DNA of 64,000 bases from Alphaproteobacteria bacterium LSUCC0719 (GTDB taxonomy: Bacteria > Pseudomonadota > Alphaproteobacteria > Puniceispirillales > Puniceispirillaceae): assembly GCA_040839025.1 (NCBI GenBank), contig JBFPJN010000001.1:310001-374000 (forward strand), given 5' to 3'. The notes under the pieces were generated by a model. It was not told the DNA's origin, made no database searches, and saw only the letters and a list, made by a program, of their open reading frames with translations. The position numbers and the translations under genes were made by a program. The number at the start of each line of letters is the position of its first letter. Position 1 is the first letter of the stretch. Below are positions 17,579-26,726 of this stretch, one piece after another.

Positions 17579-18256
17579 ATGCATTACACCCCGGATCAGG
17601 CTGATGGCAGCAATGCGACGCTGGACAGTGCCCTGTCACCGGATGGTGTGCCGGTGCCCGGCACAGTATACAGGGTGCCGCCACGATGCGGCATGGCGGT
17701 GCGTGTGGCGGCGGGTCAGTCATTGCATGTCATCAACACGCATGGCACGCAGGTATGCGATTTCTGGGCCTTCAGTTCTGCAAATCTTCATGAATGTCTG
17801 TCGATGGCGCATTGTCATACGGAGCTTGAAAGCGTGATGCCAGCGGTTGGTGACACGCTTGTCAGCAATCGGCGAAGGCCCGTGGTGACCCTGGTCCATG
17901 ATGACTCGCCCGGCCTGCACGACACGGTCATTGCCTGTTGTGACTGGCCACGCTACCAGCGCCTTGGCTGTGTTGAATATCACGACAATTGCGCTGATAA
18001 TCTGCGAATGGCGCTGGCCGCCATTGGGCAGACGCCGCCACACATACCCGACCCGTTCAACCTGTGGATGAATATCCCGATTTCTGGCGACGGCACCATT
18101 TCCTGGCTGCCACCAGTGTCGATGGCTGGAAACAGCGTGGTGATGCGCGCCGAAATGGACATTATTGCGGTGATGTCGGCCTGTCCGCAGGATGTGACGC
18201 CCGTCAATGGGCGTGACTGTGCGCCGACCGAGCTGCATTTCCGGGTTGAGGCGTAA
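17579..18256 (+). CDS. DUF1989 / urea carboxylase-associated family protein
   Basis: A 225-residue protein of the DUF1989 family, whose members include urea carboxylase-associated proteins and aminomethyltransferase-like proteins linked to urea or amine use. Conserved blocks are GTQVCDFWAF (about 56-65), FNLWMNIPI (about 160-168) and the ending SACPQDVTPVNG. No urea carboxylase or allophanate hydrolase gene is in the window. Its role here is therefore open. It is probably co-transcribed with pirin and ends 4 bp before a convergent methyltransferase gene. Confidence 0.8.
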   Translation: MHYTPDQADGSNATLDSALSPDGVPVPGTVYRVPPRCGMAVRVAAGQSLHVINTHGTQVCDFWAFSSANLHECLSMAHCHTELESVMPAVGDTLVSNRRRPVVTLVHDDSPGLHDTVIACCDWPRYQRLGCVEYHDNCADNLRMALAAIGQTPPHIPDPFNLWMNIPISGDGTISWLPPVSMAGNSVVMRAEMDIIAVMSACPQDVTPVNGRDCAPTELHFRVEA

Positions 18257-18260
18257 GGGG

Positions 18261-18860
18261 TCAGGCAGCTTCCTTGCGCGACGTGATATGCAGGCAGATT
18301 TCCATTTTGCCTGACATGCCGGCTGTTCTGTCCCGGTCGAGGGCGACAGGTGCCAGACCCGCCGCCGTGACAAGATCCGTCAATTCATCAGCTTCGTAAT
18401 AGGCATAGAAACGACCGAAATCGTCACGATGTTCACCGACGCCCTGTTTCAGGCCGATATAGACAAGGCCGCCGGGCCGCATGGCCCGCTCGATACGCGC
18501 CAGGATATCGGGCATGGTCGCCTTTGGCGCATGCAGCAGGCTGAAACTGGCCCAGATGGCGTCAAAGGCGGCATTTTCATCAAGCTGATCAAAGCTTTGC
18601 TGTCTGACCTCCAGCCCGAAGAGTTCCCTCGCCGCAAGCGCCATTTCCGGTGAGGCGTCAATACAGGTGACATCATGGCCTGCCGCCTTGATGCGTGCGG
18701 CGCTGTCGCCGATTCCACAGCCGAAATCAAGCACGCTGGCATTGTCTGGCAGGCGGGCAAGAAATCCGGGCAACATGGCGTTGCCTCCCATATCGCCGAC
18801 CATCTGCCTGTATTTGTCGATATTGGCAGCATATGCCGCCATCGTTCCATGATCTGCCAT
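18261..18860 (-). CDS. Class I SAM-dependent methyltransferase
   Basis: A 199-residue soluble methyltransferase. Motif I is VLDFGCGIGD (about 43-52), followed by DVTCIDASPEMA (motif II) and MRPGGLVYIGLK (motif IV/V region). The substrate is not predictable. The ATG at 18860 is preceded by AGGGAG at good spacing. It is divergent from the reductive dehalogenase gene, with 183 bp between the two starts. Confidence 0.82.
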   Translation of the reverse strand: MADHGTMAAYAANIDKYRQMVGDMGGNAMLPGFLARLPDNASVLDFGCGIGDSAARIKAAGHDVTCIDASPEMALAARELFGLEVRQQSFDQLDENAAFDAIWASFSLLHAPKATMPDILARIERAMRPGGLVYIGLKQGVGEHRDDFGRFYAYYEADELTDLVTAAGLAPVALDRDRTAGMSGKMEICLHITSRKEAA

Positions 18861-19043
18861 CTTTGGTCTCCCTGATGCGAGTCTATCAGACCGGGTGTGT
18901 CGGCGTCATCCGGATGGAATCTGTTTTGCCGAATGGAAGCAGTATGGAACAGGCACCGTATTGGCTTTGCGGTTGTCTTTGTTCAGAAAAATTTGCACCA
19001 TTGCACCGAGGCGGTTGCAGTCTTCAATCAGGATCTTGCCCAT

Positions 19044-22000
19044 ATGCGCGCGCACAGGCTTTTCTCAAGCAAGGATAGACCCATTCATTATGGCGAATAT
19101 CCGCTTCATCGGCTGCGGCGCCAGGCGGGGCAGGCGGATCTGACAGGCTGTCACACCGACTTTCTGTCATTCAGTCGTCCTGATGATCCGGAAAATATCG
19201 TCAATGCGATGGCTGAACATCAGGCGATGCTCGACACGATACGGGATGGTCTGCTGAATGGGGCGAGGGCAGACATTCCGGCCGACCCCAAGGAGCGAAG
19301 CAATCATCTTAAATCATTTGGCTATTTTAATGATTCCTCGATGGTTGGCATTGGTCCTGTCACTGACAGCATGTGGCTGGATGAACCTGTTCACAACCCT
19401 GCCATCGATGACCTGGCAGCGATGATCCAGACCCGGCAGACCAAGACCCTTGCCGCCGGCATCGACCAGATCATGGCCGACCTCAAGGATTCGGTCAGCG
19501 CGCCACCTCGCCAGATCGGCCATCATCATTCGGCCATCGTGTTTCTGTGCGAATATCGGCGTGATCCCCGCCCGGACGAGACCGGTGCCGCCTGGATTCA
19601 GGATGCGCAGGATCATCGCGGCTGTCTGCTGACATCGGAGACGGCGATTGTCATTGCCAACTATATGCGGCTTCTTGGTTTTGACGCCAAGGCGCATACG
19701 CTGACCTCATCCGACATCTGTCTCCAGTCTGCCGTGGTTGCCGCCGGGCTTGGCTGGAATGAACAGGGGCAGGTTGTCGTTCCCTATCTTGGCACGCGCT
19801 ATGGTGTGGCTGTGGTGACAACCGACATGGATCTGGCGCATGACCTGCCATTGGCACCGCGCAGCGCCCAACCGCGCAGCGACCTGACCGGACTGAACTG
19901 GAAGCTTGGTCGGCACAGCAACAAATCGGCCTTTAACCGCGACCCTTTTGCGACGCGTGACTATCGTGCCAGCGCCATGAAGCTGGAACGGCTGAAACGC
20001 GTCGAGACACCGACAACCTATATTGACGAGTCCAATATTCCGCGTGTTCCAAAGCGAACCGATATGTTCGCGCGCTCGCAGTTTGGTGATATGGGCAAAG
20101 CCAATCAGGACGCTGCCACTGGCGGTTATTACGCGCGCAAGGCAGCACCCTCATATGCACAGCGGCGGGCGCTCGGCGCGTTCGTATTGCTTCAGGACGG
20201 ACCAGAAAACGACGCCGCACCGCCGGTCAGGGATGCCGCCTGGTATAGCGATCAGATCAAGGCAACAAGCTATTTTCTGGGGGTCGATGCGGTTGGCCTG
20301 TCGCGGTGTCCCGACTGGAGCTGGTATTCACATGACGCGCGCGGCGATGCCATCACCCCGCCTCATGACCAGGCCATCAGCATGGTCATTGATCAGGGGT
20401 TCGAGACTATGGAAGGGGCCTCCGGTGATGACTGGATTTCCGTCGCCCAATCCATGCGCGCCTATCTGCGGTTTTCGATGTTGGGTGGGGTCATTGCCAA
20501 ACAGATCCGCAATCTGGGATTCACGGCCAAGGCGCATACCGTTCTTGATGGTGATGTTCTGCAACCGCCATTGCTTCTGCTGGGTGGTCTTGGCGAGGTC
20601 AGCCGCATTGGCGAGGTGATCCTTCATCCCTTTCTGGGGCCGCGTCTGAAATCGGGTGTGGTCACGACGACATTGCCGCTGGATCACGACCGGCCAATTG
20701 ATTTTGGCCTGCAGAATTTCTGCGAATCCTGCCAGAAATGTGCCCGGGAATGTCCGTCTGGCGCGATCACCGCTGGTCCGAAAGTAATGTTCAACGGCTA
20801 TGAAACCTGGAAGTCAGACAGCCAGAAATGCACCACCTATCGGATTACGACAAAGGGTGGTGCCATGTGTGGCCGCTGCATGAAGACATGCCCGTGGAAT
20901 CTTGAGGGGCTGTTTGCCGAGTCGCCCTTCCGATGGGCCGCCTCGAACCTGCCAATGGCCGCAAAGGCACTGGCGACTCTGGATGATATGGCGGGCCGGG
21001 GCGGGCTGAATGATGTCAAGAAATGGTGGTGGGATCTCGAACTTTGCGAGGATGGCGCTTACCGTCCGACAAGTCACCCGGTCAACAGGCGTGGTCTCAG
21101 TCGTGATTTGAAATTGCGGGCAGAGGATCAGACGATGGCCGTCTATCCCGCTCCACTGGCACCGCACCCCTATCCCTATCCGTTCCCGATGGACCGCGAG
21201 GCTGGGATCAGGGCGTTCGAGGCGCTGGTCAGTGCCGGTGAATACAGGCGGCGGATCGCGGCTGGTGATACGGATCACATCCACCGCTATGTGAATGGAG
21301 ATAGTCACGGCGATGACTCACCGGTGATCCAGGCTGTGGTCCAAAAGGTAGAGGTCATGTCGAGCGGCATTTCGAAATATGTTTTTGCCGCTCTTGATGG
21401 CGCGCCGCTACCGGTCTGGGCGGCTGGGGCGCATATCGATGTGCTGGTGGCACCGGGCATGATGCGGCAATATTCAATGTCCGGCGACCCGGCGAACCGT
21501 GATGTCTATGAGGTGGCGGTGCTGCGCGAGGAACAGGGGCGCGGCGGATCGCTGCTGATGCACCGGATTTTTGCCGAAGGCCGACGGGTCTTCATTTCCC
21601 GTCCGATCAACCATTTCGAATTGCAGGACAATGCCGGGCGCAGTTTTCTGATGGGCGGCGGTATCGGCGTGACCCCGATGGTGGCGTTCGGGCACACATT
21701 GCATGCACAGGGCCGTGACTTCGCGCTTCATTATTCTGTATCAAACCCTGACGATCTTGCATTCGCTGGCGATCTTCGGTCCTTTGACTGGGCTGATCAT
21801 GTCTTTGAGCATGTCTCATCCCAAGGCGGGCGCGCCGACCTGGCAGCGATTTTTGCCGGCGCAACGGCAGCCGACCATGTCTATGTCTGCGGGCCGGATG
21901 GCTATATGGACGCGGTTCTGGCAGCGGCCGCGGTGGCCGGGATCCCCGACGACAATCTGCATCGTGAATATTTCTCGGTGCCGGAACAGCCGGATTATGA

Positions 22001-22271
22001 AAATTACGCCTTTGAACTCGTGATGCGGCGGTCAGGCCGCCGGATCAGGGTCGCAGCCGACGAAACAGCTTCGGATGCGCTGGTGGCAAACGGCTATGCG
22101 ATTGACGTGAAATGCGCGGATGGCCTGTGTGGGGTCTGCAAGTGTGGCGTGATCTCAGGTGAGGTGGAGCATCGTGATTTCGTGCTGTCGGACCGCCAGC
22201 GCGCCGACAGCATCATTCTGTGCCAGTCGCGCGCGGCAAAGGAGGATGGCGTCCTCGAGCTTGATCTGTAA
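19044..22271 (+). CDS. Self-sufficient (NAD(P)H-dependent) corrinoid reductive dehalogenase, RdhA-reductase-ferredoxin fusion
   Basis: Predicted cytoplasmic catabolic dehalogenase of about 1075 residues, like Comamonas BhbA and Nitratireductor NpRdhA, which remove halogens from halophenols with electrons from NAD(P)H. Residues about 1-700 are RdhA. Two 4Fe-4S motifs are intact: C560, C563, C566, C570-P and C596, C609, C612, C616-P. Tyr428 (WYSHD) and Lys496 (FTAKAH) lie near the catalytic Tyr and Lys of NpRdhA. Residues about 760-985 form a phthalate-dioxygenase-reductase-like flavin domain (RQYSMSG, MGGGIGVTP). The end is a plant-type 2Fe-2S domain with C1024, C1029, C1032 and C1060. There is no Tat signal. 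I start at ATG 19044 (MRAHRLFSSK); the frame is open to a GTG at 18897. Confidence 0.85.
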   Translation: MRAHRLFSSKDRPIHYGEYPLHRLRRQAGQADLTGCHTDFLSFSRPDDPENIVNAMAEHQAMLDTIRDGLLNGARADIPADPKERSNHLKSFGYFNDSSMVGIGPVTDSMWLDEPVHNPAIDDLAAMIQTRQTKTLAAGIDQIMADLKDSVSAPPRQIGHHHSAIVFLCEYRRDPRPDETGAAWIQDAQDHRGCLLTSETAIVIANYMRLLGFDAKAHTLTSSDICLQSAVVAAGLGWNEQGQVVVPYLGTRYGVAVVTTDMDLAHDLPLAPRSAQPRSDLTGLNWKLGRHSNKSAFNRDPFATRDYRASAMKLERLKRVETPTTYIDESNIPRVPKRTDMFARSQFGDMGKANQDAATGGYYARKAAPSYAQRRALGAFVLLQDGPENDAAPPVRDAAWYSDQIKATSYFLGVDAVGLSRCPDWSWYSHDARGDAITPPHDQAISMVIDQGFETMEGASGDDWISVAQSMRAYLRFSMLGGVIAKQIRNLGFTAKAHTVLDGDVLQPPLLLLGGLGEVSRIGEVILHPFLGPRLKSGVVTTTLPLDHDRPIDFGLQNFCESCQKCARECPSGAITAGPKVMFNGYETWKSDSQKCTTYRITTKGGAMCGRCMKTCPWNLEGLFAESPFRWAASNLPMAAKALATLDDMAGRGGLNDVKKWWWDLELCEDGAYRPTSHPVNRRGLSRDLKLRAEDQTMAVYPAPLAPHPYPYPFPMDREAGIRAFEALVSAGEYRRRIAAGDTDHIHRYVNGDSHGDDSPVIQAVVQKVEVMSSGISKYVFAALDGAPLPVWAAGAHIDVLVAPGMMRQYSMSGDPANRDVYEVAVLREEQGRGGSLLMHRIFAEGRRVFISRPINHFELQDNAGRSFLMGGGIGVTPMVAFGHTLHAQGRDFALHYSVSNPDDLAFAGDLRSFDWADHVFEHVSSQGGRADLAAIFAGATAADHVYVCGPDGYMDAVLAAAAVAGIPDDNLHREYFSVPEQPDYENYAFELVMRRSGRRIRVAADETASDALVANGYAIDVKCADGLCGVCKCGVISGEVEHRDFVLSDRQRADSIILCQSRAAKEDGVLELDL

Positions 22272-22372
22272 CCGGTGGCGCTCCGGCGATGTTTTCCTGA
22301 CAGGAACGTTCGCCCGTATCTGATCTTGTGAGGGGGAAACAGCCTGTCCACAGGCCGTCGTGACGCGGCAGG

Positions 22373-22813
22373 TCAGCTGGTCGAGCCCTTCACGCCACCC
22401 GCCTCATCAACGTCATTGTCATCTTCGTCACGTTCAATGGTTGCCGCGGCCTGTTTGGCGGCCCTGTCGTTGCGGGTGAAGCCGACATCATCACGACGCC
22501 AGTCGACAACCGGCACCCCCCGAAGCGATCGCGCCACCATCTCGAATTTATGGGCGTGGGGAAGGATATGCGCCGATATCACCTTCTGACATCGCTTGAA
22601 TGCCTGTGGAGTGCTGTACTCCCACAGGATTCCCAGCTTGTGCTGGTCCTTGTGGTTCCATATCCGGAGGATGGATTTTCTTTCAAGGCCAAGCTCCGAC
22701 AGCTTTTTCATGACATCTTCATGCCAGATGGTGTCGAGTGAATCGAGATACCGGTTCAAGGCGGCTTCATTGGTGAAGCGCAATTCGGTGAAATTCACAC
22801 AGGTCGATTTCAT
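22373..22813 (-). CDS. Hypothetical protein, about 146 aa
   Basis: I do not recognise this protein with confidence. The N-terminal about 100 residues alternate strands and helices (CVNFTELRFTNEAALNRYLDSL, then GILWEYSTPQAFKRCQKVI), compatible with a dimeric alpha/beta-barrel or NIPSNAP-like fold; this is a guess. The tail is acidic and low-complexity (ERDEDDNDVDEAGG). I start at ATG 22813; a GTG three codons upstream is the alternative. It converges on the dehalogenase gene with a 101-bp gap holding two short inverted repeats (TTCCTG-A-CAGGAA at 22294-22306 and a CCTGT/ACAGG pair). Confidence 0.6.
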   Translation of the reverse strand: MKSTCVNFTELRFTNEAALNRYLDSLDTIWHEDVMKKLSELGLERKSILRIWNHKDQHKLGILWEYSTPQAFKRCQKVISAHILPHAHKFEMVARSLRGVPVVDWRRDDVGFTRNDRAAKQAAATIERDEDDNDVDEAGGVKGSTS

Positions 22814-22926
22814 ATCAGACACTCATTCAGGGCACTGCCGCCGGAACGTCGCTTCGGCAATCAGCTATTACCGCAACCCCTGTCAGCAATCCACCTGGAA
22901 AATAGGATCTGTCGGGACCGGGTCTG

Positions 22927-23871
22927 TCATGGCAATCGTGACAGGCGGGTTGTGATCAATTCGAAGAACGCGTCAGCGTCGATATCGCCAACCACGAATG
23001 CGTTCTGTGGACGCCCCGTTACCTGCCACCAGTCGATCACTGTCATGCCCATCGTCAGCTCGCTGGTGATTTCGATCTCGACATTGCAATGCCTGCCACT
23101 GAAGATCTGCGGCTGCAGCATCCAGGCGATCGTGCAGGGATCGTGAAGTGGTCCGCCGTCGCTGCCATATTTGGCCTCGTCGAACCGTTCAAAGAACCCC
23201 AGCATTTCAGCCACGGCGATGCCGGTTCTGTTGCCAAGTGCCCGAATGGCATCGTTTCGACGCGCCGTTGTCAATGCCTTATGGGTTACATCCAGCGGCA
23301 TCATGGTGATTGGGATGCCGGCGCCAAAGACGATGGCTGCGGCGTGTGGGTCAACATAGATGTTGAACTCTGCTGCCGGCGTGATGTTGCCACCTTCGAA
23401 ACACCCGCCGCCCATCAGCACGATCTGCTTGATCCGGCTGGCAATATCGGGCGCGCGTTGCAACGCCATGCCGATGTTCGACAGCGGACCGATTGGCGCG
23501 ATGGTGACGCTTCCCGGCGGTTCGTGGCGAATGGTGTCGATGATGAAATCCACCGCATGCTGATCCTGCAGCGGCGTGACGGGGGGTGGCAGATCGGGGC
23601 CGTCAAGCCCGGTGCGGCCATGCACATGCTCGGCGGTGACCAGGTCGCGGACCAAGGGGCGCGACAGCCCTGCGAAGACGGGAATGTCCTGACGACCGGC
23701 AAGATCGCATATCTTGCGGGCATTGATTTCGGTCAATGCCAGCGGCACATTGCCTGCCACGGTGGTAATGCCAAGAAGGTTGATCTCCGGGCTCGCCAGC
23801 GCCAGCAGAATGGCAACAGCGTCATCCTGTCCGGGATCGGTGTCGATGATCAGTGACTGTGCTGCGGTCAT
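22927..23871 (-). CDS. Inosine-uridine preferring nucleoside hydrolase (IunH family)
   Basis: Ribonucleoside N-glycosidase of 314 residues that releases base and ribose. The calcium-binding N-terminal motif DTDPGQDDA is at residues 10-18. LMGGGCFEGGN, AEFNIYVDPHAA and the late HDP motif complete the family pattern. The start is set at ATG 23871; the open frame continues to 23985 but overlaps the preceding gene and lacks family similarity. It follows the FAD-protein gene by 31 bp and is probably in the same transcript as the aminotransferase and SDR genes. Confidence 0.9.
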   Translation of the reverse strand: MTAAQSLIIDTDPGQDDAVAILLALASPEINLLGITTVAGNVPLALTEINARKICDLAGRQDIPVFAGLSRPLVRDLVTAEHVHGRTGLDGPDLPPPVTPLQDQHAVDFIIDTIRHEPPGSVTIAPIGPLSNIGMALQRAPDIASRIKQIVLMGGGCFEGGNITPAAEFNIYVDPHAAAIVFGAGIPITMMPLDVTHKALTTARRNDAIRALGNRTGIAVAEMLGFFERFDEAKYGSDGGPLHDPCTIAWMLQPQIFSGRHCNVEIEITSELTMGMTVIDWWQVTGRPQNAFVVGDIDADAFFELITTRLSRLP

Positions 23872-23902
23872 GCTGTTGTGTCCCCTGTGTTTGATCCTGA
23901 TG

Positions 23903-25243
23903 TCACCGTCTGTCGGCCATGATGCGGTCGGCAAGTGTTTTGGCCTGACGTGAAATGCTGGCCGCACCCAGAATGTCACCAACAAAATGCGCTGTCACCG
24001 GACCAACGGCGTAGAGACCGTCATGCGGCGTCCCATCCGGCCCGACAAGGGTCAGGTCCGCCGTTATCCGGGGGCGGTGAGGGGCGGTGTTGTGACCGGC
24101 GATCAGCCCGTCATCAATTAGCCGGGACATCAGCGTGTCGCGGCCGGCACCGCTACAATTGACAATGGCATCGGCGGTGATCTGTTCGCCGCCGCCAAGG
24201 CTGACGAGATAGTGACCATCCGGGGCAGGCTCCAGCCCCGTCACGATGTCACGCCTGATCTTCAGCTGGCCGCTGTCGATCAATGTCTGTGCCGAGCCGG
24301 ATGCCTGCGGTCCGGCGCGAAAACGCGCCAATGACCACAGCCAGCCAACCCGGCGCATCAGGCGCGCCTGATCGGTGGCCGGCAAGGATTGCCACGCCGC
24401 GGAGATATTCACGCGAAGGCTCTCGAAACGGCGTTGCCATTCTGTCTGTGTCCAGTCCGCGTCGCCGACAGTCTGTCGCATGAAGCGAAGAAAACCCGAC
24501 GCGCGCAGCGGTGTTGGCCAGATCAGCGGTGTTGCTTCGTCCCAGCCTGTCTGTACCGGCGGCAGCATGCCTTCCGGGCATATCAGGGTAATGGCGGCGT
24601 CATGCTGGCGTCGATACAGGCCGTGAAGCGCATCAAGTGCCGTCAGCCCGCCGCCAATAATGACAACTCGCGCGTCTGTGGCAATCCGGTCCGGCCAGTC
24701 ACCACGCCACGGTATGCGGACAAGGTCCGGCGCGTCGTCCGGCGGTGGGATCATCGGCCATTCGGGGGCGGGGTTGCCGCTGGCGATTACGATCTTGCGG
24801 GCAGCAAAGCGGGTTCCATCGGCCAGGCTGATCCACCAGTCGTCACAATCCTTGTCCGGGTCGTGCGTGATGCTTTCGGCCAGGGTGTCATGGCGCTGGA
24901 TGTCTGAAATGCCAGCGCATGATGCCAGCTGGTCTGCCATATAGATGGCGAAATCCCGGCGTCGGTAGAAATGCCCGACCGCCGTCTGCGAATCCGGATC
25001 ATCGGTGATGTTCTCGGCCGCCCAGGTGGCAAAATGGTCAGGATCATCCGGCCAGAGTCGCATCAGATCGGCCCGGACATTCAGCCGGAAATCATCCGAA
25101 ATACAGCCATAGGCCTGTCCCTGTCCAAGCGGGGATGGACCGACAATGGCAATCTGGTCAGCTGGCATGCCGTTTGTGACAAGATGCAGGGCCAGAGCGG
25201 CGGCGCTGTATCCGCTGCCAATGATGCAGACAGAGATGGTCAT
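23903..25243 (-). CDS. FAD/NAD(P)-binding protein (YdhS-like)
   Basis: A 446-residue flavoprotein. The N-terminal dinucleotide motif IIGSGYSAAALALHL and the conserved LGQGQAYG segment indicate the NAD_binding_9 family, which includes E. coli YdhS. A second glycine-rich motif, VVIIGGGLTALDAL, is at about residues 195-208. The C-terminal GLYAVGPVTAHFVGDILGAASI closes the FAD site. The reaction is unknown. It lies between a nucleoside hydrolase and an aminotransferase gene in a tight minus-strand run. Confidence 0.78.
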   Translation of the reverse strand: MTISVCIIGSGYSAAALALHLVTNGMPADQIAIVGPSPLGQGQAYGCISDDFRLNVRADLMRLWPDDPDHFATWAAENITDDPDSQTAVGHFYRRRDFAIYMADQLASCAGISDIQRHDTLAESITHDPDKDCDDWWISLADGTRFAARKIVIASGNPAPEWPMIPPPDDAPDLVRIPWRGDWPDRIATDARVVIIGGGLTALDALHGLYRRQHDAAITLICPEGMLPPVQTGWDEATPLIWPTPLRASGFLRFMRQTVGDADWTQTEWQRRFESLRVNISAAWQSLPATDQARLMRRVGWLWSLARFRAGPQASGSAQTLIDSGQLKIRRDIVTGLEPAPDGHYLVSLGGGEQITADAIVNCSGAGRDTLMSRLIDDGLIAGHNTAPHRPRITADLTLVGPDGTPHDGLYAVGPVTAHFVGDILGAASISRQAKTLADRIMADRR

Positions 25244-25260
25244 CTTGAGATCAACAGGCG

Positions 25261-26682
25261 TTATCGAAGCGCATCGACTGTTGTGGCAAACCTGTCCATG
25301 CCGTCGTCAATGCGATCGAACATGTCATCAAGTTCGGCCCGGGTGATCACGAGCGGTGGACAGAAACCAACGATATCACCGGGCAATGCACGAAGAATCA
25401 CCCCGTTTTCCTGAATCGCGGCGGCTGCCTGTGCGGCAATCTTGACTGCAGGATCGAATTTGCCGCGCGTTGCCGCATCGGAACTGAACTCCATCGCGCC
25501 AATCAGTCCGATGGCGCGGGTGTTACCGATGAAATCGAACCTGTCCATGCGCTTTACCCGCTCGGCAAAGCGTGGTGCCAGATCCTTCACATGCCCCAGA
25601 ATGTCGCGTTCCTGCATCAATTGCTGGGCGCGCAGCGCGACCGCGGCACATACGGGATGCGCCGAATAGGTGTAGCCGTGGCCAAAAATACCAAGACTGT
25701 CCGCCTGGCTGGCAAGCGTTTCGTAGACGCGATCCGACATCAGCACCGCCGAGATCGGCAGATAGGCCGATGACAGCGCCTTGGCACAGGTCAGCATGTC
25801 GGGTCGCACATCCATAGCCTGAGAGCCCCACATATGGCCTGTACGTCCAAAACCGCAGATCACCTCGTCGGCGACAAGCAGGACATCATGCTTTTCAAGA
25901 ACCCGCCTGATTTCCGCAAAATAGCCTTCAGGCGGAATGATCACACCGCCGGCCCCCATGACCGGCTCGGCAAACAGAGCCGCCACGGTTTCCGGTCCTT
26001 CGGCGCAGATCAGCTCATCAAGTTCATCTGCACAGCGCTTTGCGAATTCTGCCTCGGTTTCACCCTCCAGCCCTTCATTGTAGAAGCAGGGCGATGTCGT
26101 GTGCTTCACGAAATCCAGTGGCAGGCCGAACCCGTCCTGTGCATAGGCAAGTGCGGTCATGCTGGCTGCCGCCATCGTGACCCCGTGATATCCGCGGCGC
26201 CGGCTGATGATCTTGCGTTTTTCCGGCTTGCCACGCGCCGCCTGATAATACCAGACCATCTTGATTGCGGTGTCGTTGGCCTCGGACCCGGATGAACAGA
26301 AAAATGCCTTGGAAAAACTCGACCCGTCGGCGGCTGGTGGTGCAATGCTGATCAGATGTTCGGCAAGATCAATGGCCGGTCCCACCGTTTTGCCGGCAAA
26401 GCTGTGATAGAAGGGAAGCTTTTCAAACTGGTCGATTGCAGCCTTCACGAGTTCCGGTTCGGAAAAGCCGAGCGATGTGCACCATAGGCCGCTCATCCCC
26501 TCATAGAAACGCGTGCCGCTTTCGTCATGCACGAAAACACCGCTTCCCTTCGCCATGATGTGCGGGCCGGTATCGGCAAGCATCGCCGGCTTGGTGTAGG
26601 GGTGAAGGTGAAAGGCTATATCGCGACTTTCCGGGGAATTGCCGGGAAATTTATCCTGTTTTGAAGTTTCATCTGGGCTCAT
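25261..26682 (-). CDS. Class III (omega) aminotransferase
   Basis: PLP-dependent aminotransferase of 473 residues. SSGSEANDTAIKM (about 130-142) binds the cofactor phosphate, ADEVICGFGRTG carries the cofactor Asp272, and the Schiff-base Lys is K301 (TCAKALSSAYLP). The layout fits omega-amino acid, taurine or polyamine pyruvate transaminases; the donor amine cannot be read from the sequence. It ends 17 bp before the FAD-protein gene and starts 44 bp after the SDR gene. Confidence 0.88.
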   Translation of the reverse strand: MSPDETSKQDKFPGNSPESRDIAFHLHPYTKPAMLADTGPHIMAKGSGVFVHDESGTRFYEGMSGLWCTSLGFSEPELVKAAIDQFEKLPFYHSFAGKTVGPAIDLAEHLISIAPPAADGSSFSKAFFCSSGSEANDTAIKMVWYYQAARGKPEKRKIISRRRGYHGVTMAAASMTALAYAQDGFGLPLDFVKHTTSPCFYNEGLEGETEAEFAKRCADELDELICAEGPETVAALFAEPVMGAGGVIIPPEGYFAEIRRVLEKHDVLLVADEVICGFGRTGHMWGSQAMDVRPDMLTCAKALSSAYLPISAVLMSDRVYETLASQADSLGIFGHGYTYSAHPVCAAVALRAQQLMQERDILGHVKDLAPRFAERVKRMDRFDFIGNTRAIGLIGAMEFSSDAATRGKFDPAVKIAAQAAAAIQENGVILRALPGDIVGFCPPLVITRAELDDMFDRIDDGMDRFATTVDALR

Positions 26683-26726
26683 TCAACTGTCCTCCACCCT
26701 AGCAACAGGGGCGGTGGTGTCCGCCC

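Noticed and set aside
18897-19043. Upstream GTG start of the reductive dehalogenase
   Set aside because: The 49 extra residues do not look like the family N-terminus, while the ATG at 19044 leads directly into an RPIHYGEYPLHRLRR segment typical of it. Not fully excluded.
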